Shown here: positions 29,646 to 39,928 of the stretch, one piece after another
Layout of the letters: each line of letters begins with the position of its first letter
How positions within the stretch are numbered: the first letter of the stretch is position 1
Origin: Hyphomicrobiales bacterium
GTDB lineage: Bacteria; Pseudomonadota; Alphaproteobacteria; Rhizobiales; Beijerinckiaceae
Length of the DNA stretch: 64,000 nucleotides
Reading direction: 5' to 3'
Assembly: GCA_930633495.1 (NCBI GenBank)
Contig: CAKNFJ010000001.1
Span: 248,001-312,000, forward strand
Made by a program: the position numbers and the translations under genes
Notes under the pieces: model-generated
The model's input: only the letters and a program-made list of their open reading frames with translations
The model's database searches: none
Told to the model about the DNA's origin: nothing

Positions 29646-30668
29646 TCAGCGAACCGGCGGGGCGTATTGCAGGCCGCCCTTGGTCCAGAGCGCGTTCTGG
29701 CCGCGGGCGATCTTGAGCAGCGAGCCCTGGCCGACATTGCGCTCGAAGGATTCGCCGTAGTTGCCGACGTGCTTGACGATGCGCACAACCCAGTCCGCCG
29801 TCAGGCCGACCTGCTCGCCGAACTTGCCTTCGGTGCCGAGCAGACGCTTGATCTCCGGATTGTCGGCCTTGAGCTGCTGATCGACATTGGCCTGGGTGAC
29901 ACCCAGCTCCTCGGCGTTCAGCATGGCGAAGTGAACCCACTTCACCAGATTGAACCACTGCGGATCATTGTTGCGGACGGCCGGGCCGAGCGGCTCCTTG
30001 GAGATGATCTCCGGCAGGACGACGTGGTCGTCCGGGTTGGTGAGCTTGAGGCGCTCGGCATAGAGGCCCGAGGCGTCGGTCGTGAAGGCGTCGCAACGGC
30101 CGGCGTCATAGGCCTTGACCGTCTCGTCGGAGGTCGCGAAGGCGACGACCTCGTACTTCAGGTTGTTGGCCCGGAAGAAGTCGGCGAGGTTGAGCTCGGT
30201 GGTGGTGCCCTGCTGGGTGCAGACCGAGGCGCCCGAAAGCTGCAGAGCCGAGGTCACGCCCAGCTTCTTGCGAACCATGAAGCCCTGGCCGTCATAGTAG
30301 TTGATGCCGGTGAACAGCAGGCCGAGCGAGGCGTCGCGCGTCATCGTCCAGGTCGAGTTGCGGACGAGCACGTCGACCTCGCCCGACTGGAGTGCGGTGA
30401 AGCGATCCTTGGCCGAAAGCGGGATGAACTTCACCTTGTTCGGGTCGTTGAAGACTGCTGCCGCGACGGCGCGACAAAGCTCGACGTCGAGACCCTTCCA
30501 GTTGCCCTGGGCATCCGGCACGCCAAAGCCGGCGAGGCCGGTATTGGAGCCGCAGTTCAGGGTGCCACGCTGCTTGACCTGCGCGAGCGTCGCCTGGGCC
30601 GAGGCCGCAGTCGCCGAAATCGCGAGACCAAGGCCTGCCGCGAGAGCGGCTGCTACAAACTTCTTCAT
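29646..30668 (-). CDS. aapJ: general L-amino acid ABC transporter, binding protein AapJ
   Basis: A 340-residue periplasmic binding protein. It has a signal peptide (MKKFVAAALAAGLGLAISAT, cut after ASA), then TLAQVKQRGTLNCGSNTGLA and WKGLDVELCRAVAAAVF of solute-binding family 3, and NSTWTMTRDA in the ligand cleft. The ATG at 30668 has a GGGGAG site 8-9 bases upstream. The gene is divergent from metC across a 261-base region and heads the aap operon. Confidence 0.95.
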   Translation of the reverse strand: MKKFVAAALAAGLGLAISATAASAQATLAQVKQRGTLNCGSNTGLAGFGVPDAQGNWKGLDVELCRAVAAAVFNDPNKVKFIPLSAKDRFTALQSGEVDVLVRNSTWTMTRDASLGLLFTGINYYDGQGFMVRKKLGVTSALQLSGASVCTQQGTTTELNLADFFRANNLKYEVVAFATSDETVKAYDAGRCDAFTTDASGLYAERLKLTNPDDHVVLPEIISKEPLGPAVRNNDPQWFNLVKWVHFAMLNAEELGVTQANVDQQLKADNPEIKRLLGTEGKFGEQVGLTADWVVRIVKHVGNYGESFERNVGQGSLLKIARGQNALWTKGGLQYAPPVR

Positions 30669-30929
30669 CGATACTCTCCCCGTTAAAACCATGTTCCCGG
30701 CTCGGGCCGGACGCCATCCTGGTGTCGCCGCCGGCAGCATTTTCGCTGCTCGATTCACACTTGCGAGAGTGCGGCGCCCCCTTCTGGAGTCGATTGCCAG
30801 AGCGACCCATGAGCGTCAAGCAACCGCCATCCGCCCCTGGCGCCCCTTGTCCACTGCATACATCACATGCGAGTTTGTGGGGGCGCGGTCAAGCCCGGCC
30901 GCTTTTTCCCGCCCGAGCCGTGCCTTTTC

Positions 30930-32120
30930 ATGAAAAAGCTGACTTCCCCTGAATTTGCCCGCCTCGGCGAGCGGACGCGCCTGGTGCTTGCCGGACGCGA
31001 CCCGGCCGACAGCTACGGCTTTGTCAATGCGCCTATCGTACGAGGCTCCACGGTCGTCTATCCGAACACGGAGGACTTCCTGGTCCGCAAGGCCCGCTAC
31101 AGCTACGGAACGGACGGCAACCCCACGCTCGACGCGCTGATGGCCGCCGCCAACACGATCGAGGGCGGAGCCGGCGTCGTCGTCACGCCGTCGGGGCTGA
31201 TGGCCTGCACGCTCGCCTTCCTCACGATGCTGTCGGCCGGCGATCATGTGCTGGTGACGGACAGCGTCTATCGTCCGACGCGGATCTTCTGCGATACGTT
31301 CCTGAAGCGGATGGGGGTCGAGACGACCTATTACGACCCGCTGGTCGGCGGCGACATCGCCAGGCTGTTCAAGCCGAACACAAAGGCCGTCTGGACCGAG
31401 GCGCCGGGCTCCCAGACCTTCGAGATGCAGGACATTCCCGCGATCGTCGCCGCGGCGCAGGAGCGCGGCATTCTTGTCGCGATGGACAATACCTGGGCCA
31501 CGCCGCTCTTCTTCGACGCTCACAAGTTCGGCGTGGACTATTCTGTGCAGGCCGGCACCAAATACTATGCCGCCCATTCCGACGTGCTGATCGGCACCGT
31601 CTCGGCGCGCACCCCGGAGCTGTTCAAGAAACTGCGCGCGGCGTGGAATCAGCTCGGGCTGATCGTGGCGCCGGAAGACGCCTTCCTGACGCTGCGCGGC
31701 ATGCGCACCATGGCGGTGCGCCTCAAGGAGCAGATGCCGGCCGGCATCGCCATGGCGGAGTGGCTGCGCGAGCGGCCCGAGGTCGCCCGCGTCCTTCACC
31801 CCGCGCTGCCTGGCGCTCCGGGCCACGAGATCTGGAAGCGCGACTTCACCGGCGCGTCCTCGCTCTTCACCATCGAGCTGAAGCCGGTCTCGATGAAGGC
31901 GGTCGGCGCGATGCTCGACGGGCTGACCCTGTTCGGCATCGGCGCCTCCTGGGGCGGCTACGAGAGCCTCGTCCTGCCCTTCGATTGCAAGGACTACCGC
32001 ACCGCCACCAAGCCCGATTTTAAGGGGCCGACGATCCGCATCCATATCGGCCTCGAAGACATCGAGGATCTGAAAGCCGATCTCGACGCCGGTTTCGCAC
32101 GGCTGCGCGCGGCGGAGTGA
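30930..32120 (+). CDS. metC: cystathionine beta-lyase (PLP-dependent)
   Basis: A 396-residue Cys/Met-metabolism PLP enzyme. The segments RGSTVVYPNTEDF, RYSYGTDGNPTLDALMAAAN and the cofactor lysine in QAGTKYYAAHSDVLIG (about residues 208-223) are clear. The C-terminal GIGASWGGYESLVLPFD is typical of MetC rather than of cystathionine gamma-synthase. It should split cystathionine to homocysteine, pyruvate and ammonia; cysteine desulfhydrase side activity is possible. ATG 30930 (MKKLTSPEF) is chosen over an upstream in-frame start without family support. It is divergent from aapJ. Confidence 0.9.
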   Translation: MKKLTSPEFARLGERTRLVLAGRDPADSYGFVNAPIVRGSTVVYPNTEDFLVRKARYSYGTDGNPTLDALMAAANTIEGGAGVVVTPSGLMACTLAFLTMLSAGDHVLVTDSVYRPTRIFCDTFLKRMGVETTYYDPLVGGDIARLFKPNTKAVWTEAPGSQTFEMQDIPAIVAAAQERGILVAMDNTWATPLFFDAHKFGVDYSVQAGTKYYAAHSDVLIGTVSARTPELFKKLRAAWNQLGLIVAPEDAFLTLRGMRTMAVRLKEQMPAGIAMAEWLRERPEVARVLHPALPGAPGHEIWKRDFTGASSLFTIELKPVSMKAVGAMLDGLTLFGIGASWGGYESLVLPFDCKDYRTATKPDFKGPTIRIHIGLEDIEDLKADLDAGFARLRAAE

Positions 32121-32135
32121 GCGGAAGCCGCCGTG

Positions 32136-32347
32136 CCGTCATTCTCGGGCGAAGCGAAGCTTCGACCCGAGAATCCCGTGACGAAAGACCGCCGGAACCT
32201 CCCGCGTCATTGCGAGCGCAGCGAAGCAATCCAGGAGGGCTGGGCCGAAGCCTTGCCCTCCTGGATTGCTTCGTTGCTACGCTCCTCGCAATGACGGCTG
32301 GAGCCTCTTCCGGCAGGAGATGCCCGGGTCAAGCCCGGGCATGACGA
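32136..32347. repeat. cluster of three palindromic intergenic repeats
   Basis: Three units: TTCTCGGG…CCCGAGAA around 32141-32175; a long imperfect inverted repeat whose arms CGTCATTGCGAG and CTCGCAATGACG end at 32205 and 32296, with an inner AGCAATCCAGGAGGGC arm; and TGCCCGGG/CCCGGGCA at 32321-32341. The CGTCATTGCGAGC…CAATGACG element is a dispersed repeat known from many alphaproteobacteria. The cluster lies between the convergent metC and ppx genes. Confidence 0.85.
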
Positions 32348-32362
32348 CCGAGGCGAAAGGCT

Positions 32363-33937
32363 TCAGAGCCGCCCGATCTCGAAATCGCGGCCGAGCAGCT
32401 TGGCCAACTGCTTGAGCCGACCTTCGACGCGGTCGCTGGCCAGCGGCATCAGATCGTCCGGAAAGCGCAGCACGAGACGATCGTCGACGCAGCCTGCCGA
32501 AATGCGGGGCAGGATGCCGGCCATGCCAGCCGACAGGAGATAGGCGACGCGGAAGATCGCGGCGAGCAGCAACGCCCTGGCGAGCAGCTCCGGCGGCAGC
32601 AACGTCTTCAGCCCGTCCGCCGCCGGCGAGCCGGCTTTCAGCCCGGCATAGCGATGGAAGATCGATAGCGCCAGGAAGGTCCGCCCGACATGGTCGATGC
32701 CTGTGAAATAGGCATGGGCGATGACGTTCATGCTCTGCTCGCCGCGATAATCCGGATGGGCGCGCCAGCCGATGTCGGAAAGCAGACAGACGGTCTCGAT
32801 CAGCCGATCGGAAGGCTCGTCCTGCGAAAGCCCCGCCGTTTCGAGAATGCCACGCGCCCAGGCGATCAGATCGGCGGCGTGCCGCGGGTCGCGGGCGCGC
32901 AGGAGATTGTAGTCGCGTGCCGCCTGCAGCAGCGGGTCGGCGGTCTGTTCCTGCGTCGAGAGCTGCTCGTGCAGCAGCCCTTCGCGCACGCCCTGGGCGG
33001 AGATGACGATATTGCGCGGCTTGCCGCGCTTGATCAGCTCGTCGAGCACGAGCGCGCCATAGGCCAGCAGCGGCCGCCGCGCCGACGAGACCGAGTCAAT
33101 GGCGTCCAGCACCGAAGCATCAGCCCGTTCGACCAGCTTGACGAAATCGGAGGCGTCCTTCGGCGGGATCGCATAGGCATGCATGACATTAAGCGGGTAG
33201 CTCACCCGGCGCTGATGCAGCGTGGCCAAGGCGCGCCAGGTGCCGCCGACTGCGAAGAAATCGCGGCCCTTCATGGCGGCGAGTTGCGGCAGCTTGTCGA
33301 GCTCGTCCCTGACGATCTTCTCGGCGGCCCGGATCGAGCCCTTCGAGCGGTCCAACAGCGCCAGACCGCCGAGCGGAACGCTCGCGCCCTGCCCCACCGC
33401 GCCATTCTTGACGGAGATCAGCTCGAGGCTGCCGCCGCCAAGGTCGCCGACGACGCCGTCGGGCCCGTCGAAACCGGAGATCACGCCGAGCCCGGACAGA
33501 ACCGCCTCGCGGCCGCCGGAGATCAGCTCGATCGGCTGGCCGATCGCCCGCTCGGCCCTTGCAATGAAGTCCGGCCCGTTCTCGGCATAGCGGGCCGCCG
33601 CGGTCGCGATGACGCGAAGCTGGCCGACATGCATCGCCTCGCAGAGGATGCGGAAGCGCACCAGCGCCTGAATCGCCTTCTCGATCGCGTCCTCGGCCAG
33701 CCGCCCGGTCGAGGCGACCTGCCGGCCAAGGCCGGCCATCTCCTTCTCGTTGAAGACCTGCGACGGCGCCCGCGCCAGCATCTCGTAGACGACGAGGCGG
33801 ACCGAGTTCGAGCCGATATCGACGATCGCGATGGTGTCGGAGAGCGCAAGCCGCCCCGGCGCGTGCCGGAGTTCAGGCTTTACGGCCTCCCCGGCGCGAG
33901 AGGGAGCGGGGACTTGAATTGGAGAGCGATTTTCCAC
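32363..33937 (-). CDS. ppx: exopolyphosphatase, Ppx/GppA family
   Basis: A 524-residue protein with an actin-like ATPase fold: [18 protein letters not shown] (phosphate loop 1), then [18 protein letters not shown] (loop 2). A C-terminal HD-like helical region runs from about residue 320. It removes phosphate from polyphosphate or acts on pppGpp. The GTG at 33937 lies 65 bases inside the ppk gene. A shorter start after ppk is possible, since the first 30 residues have no family similarity. The ppk-ppx pair sets polyphosphate turnover. Confidence 0.9.
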   Translation of the reverse strand: MENRSPIQVPAPSRAGEAVKPELRHAPGRLALSDTIAIVDIGSNSVRLVVYEMLARAPSQVFNEKEMAGLGRQVASTGRLAEDAIEKAIQALVRFRILCEAMHVGQLRVIATAAARYAENGPDFIARAERAIGQPIELISGGREAVLSGLGVISGFDGPDGVVGDLGGGSLELISVKNGAVGQGASVPLGGLALLDRSKGSIRAAEKIVRDELDKLPQLAAMKGRDFFAVGGTWRALATLHQRRVSYPLNVMHAYAIPPKDASDFVKLVERADASVLDAIDSVSSARRPLLAYGALVLDELIKRGKPRNIVISAQGVREGLLHEQLSTQEQTADPLLQAARDYNLLRARDPRHAADLIAWARGILETAGLSQDEPSDRLIETVCLLSDIGWRAHPDYRGEQSMNVIAHAYFTGIDHVGRTFLALSIFHRYAGLKAGSPAADGLKTLLPPELLARALLLAAIFRVAYLLSAGMAGILPRISAGCVDDRLVLRFPDDLMPLASDRVEGRLKQLAKLLGRDFEIGRL

Positions 33938-36104
33938 GTCCGGACAGACTCGGGTTCGTCATGAAGTACTTATGCGCGTTGAACGGTTCTTCGTTCGGCG
34001 CGGGGACAATGCGGCGCGAGCCGCCATCGGGCAATATCGTCCAGCTCTGCTCGTTGTCGAGCAGGTTGGCCAACATGATCTGATCGAGCAACTGCTGATG
34101 CACGGTCGGATTGAGGATCGGCGTCAGCGCCTCGACGCGGCGGTCCAGATTGCGGGGCATCAGATCGGCCGAGGAGATGTAGAGCTTGGCCTTGGGCGAC
34201 GGCATGCCGTGGCCGGCGCCGAAGGCGTAGACGCGGGTATGCTCCAAGAAGCGGCCGATGATCGACTTGACCCGGATGTTCTCCGACAGGCCGGGCACGC
34301 CGGGCCGCAGGCAGCAGATGCCGCGCACCACGAAGTCGATCTCGACGCCGGCCTGGCTGGCGTCATAAAGCGCATCGATGATCTCGGGATCGACCAGCGA
34401 GTTGCACTTGCCCCAGATCGCGCCCTTGCGGCCCGCCTTCACATGGGCGACCTCCTCGGCGATGTCGGAGAGCAGCCGCTGCTTCAGGCTGGTCGGCGAG
34501 ACCGCCATGCGCTCCAGCCCGGCAGGCTCGGCATAGCCGGTGATGAAGTTGAAGACGCGCGCCACGTCCTGCGACAGCACGGGATCGGCCGTGAAGAAGG
34601 AGACGTCGGTGTAGATGCGTGCCGTGATCGGGTGATAGTTGCCGGTCGCGATGTGGCAATAGCTGATGAGCCGGCCGGCTTCGCGCCGCACGACGAGCGA
34701 GAGTTTGGCGTGGGTCTTGAGCTCGATGAAGCCGTAGACGACCTGGACGCCGGCACGCTCCATCTCCTTGGCCCAGCGGATATTCGCCTCCTCGTCGAAG
34801 CGTGCCTTGAGCTCGACGAGCGCCGTGACGGACTTGCCGGCCTCGGCGGCCTCGGTCAGCGCCTTGACGATCGGCGAGTTGGCGGAGGTGCGATAGAGCG
34901 TCTGCTTGATCGCGACGACGTTGGGGTCGCGCGCCGCCTGCTGCAGGAACTGCACGACGACGTCGAAGCTCTCATAGGGGTGATGGACGAGCAGGTCCTT
35001 CTGGCGGATCGCAGCGAGGCAATCGCCGCCATGCTCGCGGATGCGCTCGGGGAAGCGGGCATTGTAGGGCTTGAACTTCAGGTCCGAGCGGTCGACGCCG
35101 ACGAGCTGGGACAGTTCGTTCAGGCCGATCATGCCGTTGACTTCGACGACCTCGTCGGCATCGACCTTGAGCTCGCGCACGATCATCCGGCGCAGATGGT
35201 CGGGCATGCCGGTCGAGACTTCGAGCCGGATCACCACGCCGAGGCGGCGCTGCTTCAGCATGGTCTCGAAGACGCGCACGAGATCCTCGGCCTCCTCCTC
35301 GATGTCGAGATCGGAATCGCGGATGACGCGGAAGGAGCCGGTGCCCTTGACCTCGTAGCCGGGGAAGAGCTTGCCGATGAAGAGCGAGACCGCGTCCTCC
35401 AGCGTGATGAAGCGATGCAGCCCCTCGCGCGCAAGATCGGGCAATTCGATGAAGCGGTCGATCTTGACCGGGACGCGGATGAGCGCATCGAGCTGGCGCC
35501 CGTCGCTCTTGCGCTCAAGCGCCAGCGCGATGGTGAAGCCGAGATTGGGAATGAAGGGGAACGGATGCGCCGGGTCGATCGCCAGCGGCGTCAGCACCGG
35601 GAAGACGTAATTGAGGAAGTAGTCTTCCAGCCAGATCCGGTCCTGAGAGCCGATATCGCCGGGTTGCAGCAGGTGGATGCGATTCTCATGCAGGTCGTGG
35701 CGCAGTTGCGCCCAGCGTGCCTGCTGATCGTCGGTCAGGGCCGAGACCGCCTGACCGATCGCGCCGAGCTGCTCGGCCGGGGTTAGGCCATCCTGGCTGC
35801 GCGTGACCACGCCCGCCTTGAGCTGCTCGCGCAGGCCCGAAACGCGGACCATGAAGAATTCGTCGAGATTATTCGCGGAGATCGAGAGGAAGCGCAGTTG
35901 TTCCAGCAGCGGGTGGCTGCGGTTCGAGGCCTCCTCCATGACACGGCGGTTGAACTGCAGCCAGGACAGCTCGCGATTCATGAAGCGGTCCGGCCGCTGG
36001 CGCAGCGGCGCCGCATCGGCCTCGCTGGTCAGCTTCTCGGGCTCATCGGTCACGGTTTCGAGTGTCATGCGCTTCACCCGCGTCCTGGTCGTCTTGCCGG
36101 TCAT
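33873..36104 (-). CDS. ppk1: polyphosphate kinase 1
   Basis: A 743-residue enzyme polymerising the ATP gamma-phosphate into polyphosphate. The N-domain has [20 protein letters not shown]. The catalytic histidine lies in the conserved region [20 protein letters not shown], with the preceding [20 protein letters not shown]. The end [14 protein letters not shown] is typical of the rhizobial proteins. It lies directly upstream of, and overlaps, ppx. Confidence 0.97.
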   Translation of the reverse strand: MTGKTTRTRVKRMTLETVTDEPEKLTSEADAAPLRQRPDRFMNRELSWLQFNRRVMEEASNRSHPLLEQLRFLSISANNLDEFFMVRVSGLREQLKAGVVTRSQDGLTPAEQLGAIGQAVSALTDDQQARWAQLRHDLHENRIHLLQPGDIGSQDRIWLEDYFLNYVFPVLTPLAIDPAHPFPFIPNLGFTIALALERKSDGRQLDALIRVPVKIDRFIELPDLAREGLHRFITLEDAVSLFIGKLFPGYEVKGTGSFRVIRDSDLDIEEEAEDLVRVFETMLKQRRLGVVIRLEVSTGMPDHLRRMIVRELKVDADEVVEVNGMIGLNELSQLVGVDRSDLKFKPYNARFPERIREHGGDCLAAIRQKDLLVHHPYESFDVVVQFLQQAARDPNVVAIKQTLYRTSANSPIVKALTEAAEAGKSVTALVELKARFDEEANIRWAKEMERAGVQVVYGFIELKTHAKLSLVVRREAGRLISYCHIATGNYHPITARIYTDVSFFTADPVLSQDVARVFNFITGYAEPAGLERMAVSPTSLKQRLLSDIAEEVAHVKAGRKGAIWGKCNSLVDPEIIDALYDASQAGVEIDFVVRGICCLRPGVPGLSENIRVKSIIGRFLEHTRVYAFGAGHGMPSPKAKLYISSADLMPRNLDRRVEALTPILNPTVHQQLLDQIMLANLLDNEQSWTILPDGGSRRIVPAPNEEPFNAHKYFMTNPSLSGRGKSLSNSSPRSLSRRGGRKA

Positions 36105-36185
36105 GCCGCTGTTGAAGCCATTCTAGCGTGACAGTTCGATGACATTCGACATGATTTCGCATGAAACCACAGCGCTTGGTGGCTC

Positions 36186-36884
36186 CTAGCCGGCCTCATC
36201 AGGGAAGAGCTCTTCCAGGACTTCCTGCACCAGCGGGCGCGTGACGCGCCGGCCACGCTCCAGCGCCACGCGGTCGAGGCGGTCCACCACCTGCCGCGCC
36301 GCGGCGAAGGAACGCTCCATCCGCAGCGCCAGAGCCTCGATGACGGCGGTATCCACCACGAGCTGCCGGTCGATGAAGAGCTTGACGAGCAGTGCGCGCA
36401 GCAGCCCGTCATCGGGCGGATCGATCGTAGCTCCGGGCGCGAGCCTCAGCCGCGACAACAGATCCGGCACGCGCAGGCCCCACAGCTCGGGGGCCGAACG
36501 CGCCGAGAGCAGCAGATGGCCGCCGCGCGCCTTCATGGCGTTCATCAGGTGAAACAGCGCAGCCTCGTCGAGCGGCCCCGCATCGCAATCCTCGACGACC
36601 AGGGCGCCGCCCGAGACCAGATGCGGGACCTTCGCCTCGGTCAGCTCCCGGGCCGCGATGGTCCAGGCATGGGCGGCGCGGGCCCAGATCGCGGCCAGAT
36701 GCGTCTTGCCGGCCCCTTCGGGCCCGGTCAGGCGCAGCCAGGCATCGGGCCATTGCGGCCAGCGCTCGATCAGGCCGTAAGCCGCCTCGTTGGAGGGGCC
36801 GACCAGGAAATCCTCGACACCGTGGCGGCTGTCGACGGGCAGATCGAAAGCGAGCTGGCGCGGGCGAGGCGGTATGTCGGACAT
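36186..36884 (-). CDS. hdaA: DnaA-related regulator HdaA
   Basis: A 232-residue protein with a DnaA-type AAA domain but no DNA-binding domain IV. It has the N-terminal clamp-binding-like motif QLAFDLPVDS (about residues 9-18), Walker A TGPEGAGKTHLAAIW and a shortened Walker B ALVVEDCD. Hda with the sliding clamp promotes ATP hydrolysis by DnaA and prevents re-initiation. ATG 36884 is just after the AI-2E gene stop; a start 9 codons upstream overlaps that gene. The order perM-hda-ppk-ppx is conserved in Rhizobiales. Confidence 0.9.
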   Translation of the reverse strand: MSDIPPRPRQLAFDLPVDSRHGVEDFLVGPSNEAAYGLIERWPQWPDAWLRLTGPEGAGKTHLAAIWARAAHAWTIAARELTEAKVPHLVSGGALVVEDCDAGPLDEAALFHLMNAMKARGGHLLLSARSAPELWGLRVPDLLSRLRLAPGATIDPPDDGLLRALLVKLFIDRQLVVDTAVIEALALRMERSFAAARQVVDRLDRVALERGRRVTRPLVQEVLEELFPDEAG

Positions 36885-36891
36885 GGTCGGT

Positions 36892-38001
36892 TCAAAGCTC
36901 GACGTCGGCACGCGCCTTCGCCGAGGCGGCGCGCTTGGCGGCGACGCCGTGATAGAGGTTGCTGGCGAGGTATTGCCTCAGCGCGAAGCGGCAGAGCACG
37001 CCGATGACGGCCGCGAGCGGCACCGCCAGCAGCAGGCCGACGAAGCCGAACAGCGAGCCGAAGGCGAGCAGCGCGAACATCAGCCAAACCGGATGCACGC
37101 CGATCGAATCGCCGACGAATTTGGGCTGGAAGATATTTCCTTCGAGGAACTGGCCGGCGAAGAAGACGCCGAGCGTCGCGAGCGGCCAGGTCCAGTCCGG
37201 CCAGAACTGCACGATGGCCACGCCGACCGAAAGTACCAGCCCGGTGAGCGAGCCGACATAGGGGATGAAGGAGAGGAAGCCGGAGATGATGCCGATCAGC
37301 GCGCCGAAATTGACGCCGATGATGCTCAGCCCGATCGCGTAGAAGGTGCCCAGCAGCAGGCAGACCAGGGCCTGGCCGCGCAGGAAGCCGGCGATGGCCA
37401 TGTCCATCTCATGCAGCAAGCCGCGAATGGTGTCGCGGTGATCGAGCGGCAGCCAGCTGTCGACGGTCGCGACCATCCGGTCCCAGTCGACCAGCAGATA
37501 GAAGGCGATGACCGGCGTCAGAACCAGCAGCGAGAAGACGCCGACGATGGCGGTGCCGCCGCTCCAGAGCGATTGCAGCAGGCCGCCGACCCATTGCGTC
37601 GCCTGGCCGACGAGGTTCCCCAGCGAGTTCTGCGCTTCCTGCTGCAGCTTTCCGGCGCCCAGCCGTTCGAGCCAGGGGAAGCCTTTCTCCATGGCGAGCG
37701 TCTGCAGCTTGGCCGCATCGGAGGGCAACCGCTCGACCAGCCCGGCAAGCTGCCGTCCCAGCAGCGGCGCCAGCAGCACGAGCCCCAGCACGAAGATGAC
37801 GAGGAACACGACGAGGATGACGATGGTCGCGCTCAGCCGGTTCATGCCCAGCCGCTCCAGCCTGTCGGCCAGCGGATCGAGCAGATAGGCGAGCGCCAGC
37901 GCCGCGACGAAGGGCAGCAGGATATCGCGCAACAGCACGAGCAACAGGATGAAGACCAGGAGAGAGCCCAGCCAAAAGCCGATCTGGCGCTGCAACGTCA
38001 T
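36892..38001 (-). CDS. AI-2E family transporter (PerM-like)
   Basis: A 369-residue membrane protein with about eight helices and a soluble middle region (roughly residues 85-145). Family segments are ALALAYLLDPLADRLERLG near the N terminus and FISGFLSFIPYVGSLTGLVLS-like sequence near residue 250. Members export small molecules or exchange ions; the substrate is not established here. It is the first gene of the hda-ppk-ppx run. Confidence 0.88.
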   Translation of the reverse strand: MTLQRQIGFWLGSLLVFILLLVLLRDILLPFVAALALAYLLDPLADRLERLGMNRLSATIVILVVFLVIFVLGLVLLAPLLGRQLAGLVERLPSDAAKLQTLAMEKGFPWLERLGAGKLQQEAQNSLGNLVGQATQWVGGLLQSLWSGGTAIVGVFSLLVLTPVIAFYLLVDWDRMVATVDSWLPLDHRDTIRGLLHEMDMAIAGFLRGQALVCLLLGTFYAIGLSIIGVNFGALIGIISGFLSFIPYVGSLTGLVLSVGVAIVQFWPDWTWPLATLGVFFAGQFLEGNIFQPKFVGDSIGVHPVWLMFALLAFGSLFGFVGLLLAVPLAAVIGVLCRFALRQYLASNLYHGVAAKRAASAKARADVEL

Positions 38002-38108
38002 CGATCAGCCTCTTTCGCGTCTTCCGCCGACGGAGCCGAACACATGGGCGGGCAATATTTGGGCATGGAATCCCGCGGTGCCAACCTGTAACGGCGAACG
38101 AGCCCTCG

Positions 38109-38639
38109 TCAGCCTGCCATGTGGCGCAGCCAGAAGGCGAGATAGGCCGTCACCGAGGCGAGCGTCAACAGAGCGACGACGAGTTCGCAGACGACCCCGA
38201 CCGCGCCGGGCTCGATCCCGAAAGCACGCGAGCCCAGCGCCAGCGCCGCGAAACCGATCTGCGCCGCCGTGTTGAGCTTGCTGACGACGAAAGGTGCCAT
38301 CGTCACCGGCCGGTCGAGCAACCAGGAGAGGATCACGGCCGCCACGATCATCAGGTCGCGCGCGACGACCAGGATGACGAGCCAGGCCGGAATGGCGCCG
38401 ACGACGGCGAGAGTGATGTAGATCGAGACGATCAGCACCTTGTCGGCGATCGGATCGAGATAGGCGCCGAGCTCGCTCGCCATGCCGTGGCGCTTGGCAA
38501 GAAAGCCGTCGACGGCATCCGAAATGCCGGCCGCAACGAAGAGGATGAAGGCAATCTGCCAGCTTGCATTGACGATCATCACGATGATCAGCGGCACGAG
38601 GAAGAGCCGGCCGATGGTGATCAGATTGGGGATCGTCAT
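38109..38639 (-). CDS. CDP-alcohol phosphatidyltransferase (PgsA-like)
   Basis: A 176-residue integral membrane enzyme with the family motif spread over SDAVDGFLAKRHG and GAYLDPIADK (about residues 39-68), that is D-x2-DG-x2-A-(K)R-x8-G-x3-D-x3-D. It transfers a phosphatidyl group from CDP-diacylglycerol to an alcohol. Glycerol-3-phosphate is most likely, but a cardiolipin-type acceptor cannot be excluded. ATG 38639 (MTIPNLITIGR) is the standard start. Confidence 0.88.
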   Translation of the reverse strand: MTIPNLITIGRLFLVPLIIVMIVNASWQIAFILFVAAGISDAVDGFLAKRHGMASELGAYLDPIADKVLIVSIYITLAVVGAIPAWLVILVVARDLMIVAAVILSWLLDRPVTMAPFVVSKLNTAAQIGFAALALGSRAFGIEPGAVGVVCELVVALLTLASVTAYLAFWLRHMAG

Positions 38640-38854
38640 GGCAGGAAGCTTTGCCCAAGGGCCGGCGGGACGCCAGAGGCACGCCCGCCACAACCGCACA
38701 TTTCCACGCGGTCATCCCGGGCAAGCGGCGAGCCTGCGTCGATCGGAGATCGCAACGCAGGCTGGTGAGAAATCCATAAAACCGGCCAAACGCCTTGCAA
38801 GGCGCGGCGCGCTTGCCTATCGCTCCCGCGAGCACGCAAGGAAGGCGAAACCCA

Positions 38855-39928
38855 ATGAGCAAGCCCGGCGCAAACGGACTGACCTATGCGCAGGCGGGTG
38901 TCGACATCGACGCCGGCAACGCCATGGTCGACGAGATCAAGCCGCTGGTGCGCGCCACGCGCCGGCCCGGCGCCGACGCCGAGATCGGCGGGTTCGGCGG
39001 GCTGTTCGACCTCAAGGCCGCCGGCTTCAGCGACCCCATCCTCGTCGCCGCCAATGACGGCGTCGGCACCAAGGTGAAGATCGCGATCGAAAGCGGGCTG
39101 CATGCCACGATCGGCATCGACCTCGTCGCGATGTGCGTCAACGACCTGATCGTGCAGGGCGCCGAGCCCCTGCTCTTCCTCGACTATTACGCCACCGGCA
39201 AGCTCGATCCCAAGGTCGGCGTCGAGATCGTGCGCGGCATCGCCGATGGCTGCCGCCAGGCCGGCTGCGCGTTGATCGGCGGCGAAACCGCCGAGATGCC
39301 CGGCATGTATGCCGAGAAGGATTACGACCTCGCCGGCTTCGCGGTCGGCGCGGCCGAGCGCGGCACGCTGCTTCCACGCGAGGACCTAAAGCCGGGCGAC
39401 GTCGTGTTCGGCCTGCCCTCCTCCGGGGTGCACTCCAACGGCTATTCGCTCGTCCGCCGCATCGTCGCGCTCAGCGGCCTCGGCTGGGATGCGACCGCCC
39501 CCTTCGCTTCCGAAAAGAGCCTCGCCGAGGCGCTGCTGGAGCCGACCCGCATCTATGTGAAGCCGCTGCTGCAGGCGCTGAAGGCCACCGACGGCATCAA
39601 GGCGCTGGCGCATATCACCGGCGGTGGCTTCCCCGACAATATTCCGCGCGTGCTGCCGGACGGGCTCGGCGTCGCGCTCGACCTGCCCGCGATCCCAGTT
39701 CCGCCGGTGTTCGGCTGGCTCGCCAAAGTCGGCGGCGTCGCCGAGCGCGAGATGCTGCGCACCTTCAACTGCGGCATCGGCATGATCGTCGCGGCTGAAG
39801 CCCACAAGGCCGACGAGGTTCTCGCCGCGCTGAAGGCGGCCGGCGAGGCGCCGGTCAAGCTCGGCGAGATCGTGCCGGTCGCTGCGACTGACGAGCAGGT
39901 CAGCTATCGCGGCAAGCTCTCGCTGTGA
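38855..39928 (+). CDS. purM: phosphoribosylformylglycinamidine cyclo-ligase
   Basis: A 357-residue AIR synthetase of purine synthesis. Key segments are [20 protein letters not shown], the nucleotide-binding [14 protein letters not shown], the [20 protein letters not shown] loop, [13 protein letters not shown] and [15 protein letters not shown]. The start is ATG 38855, behind an AAGGCG site. purN follows with a 4-base overlap. Confidence 0.97.
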   Translation: MSKPGANGLTYAQAGVDIDAGNAMVDEIKPLVRATRRPGADAEIGGFGGLFDLKAAGFSDPILVAANDGVGTKVKIAIESGLHATIGIDLVAMCVNDLIVQGAEPLLFLDYYATGKLDPKVGVEIVRGIADGCRQAGCALIGGETAEMPGMYAEKDYDLAGFAVGAAERGTLLPREDLKPGDVVFGLPSSGVHSNGYSLVRRIVALSGLGWDATAPFASEKSLAEALLEPTRIYVKPLLQALKATDGIKALAHITGGGFPDNIPRVLPDGLGVALDLPAIPVPPVFGWLAKVGGVAEREMLRTFNCGIGMIVAAEAHKADEVLAALKAAGEAPVKLGEIVPVAATDEQVSYRGKLSL

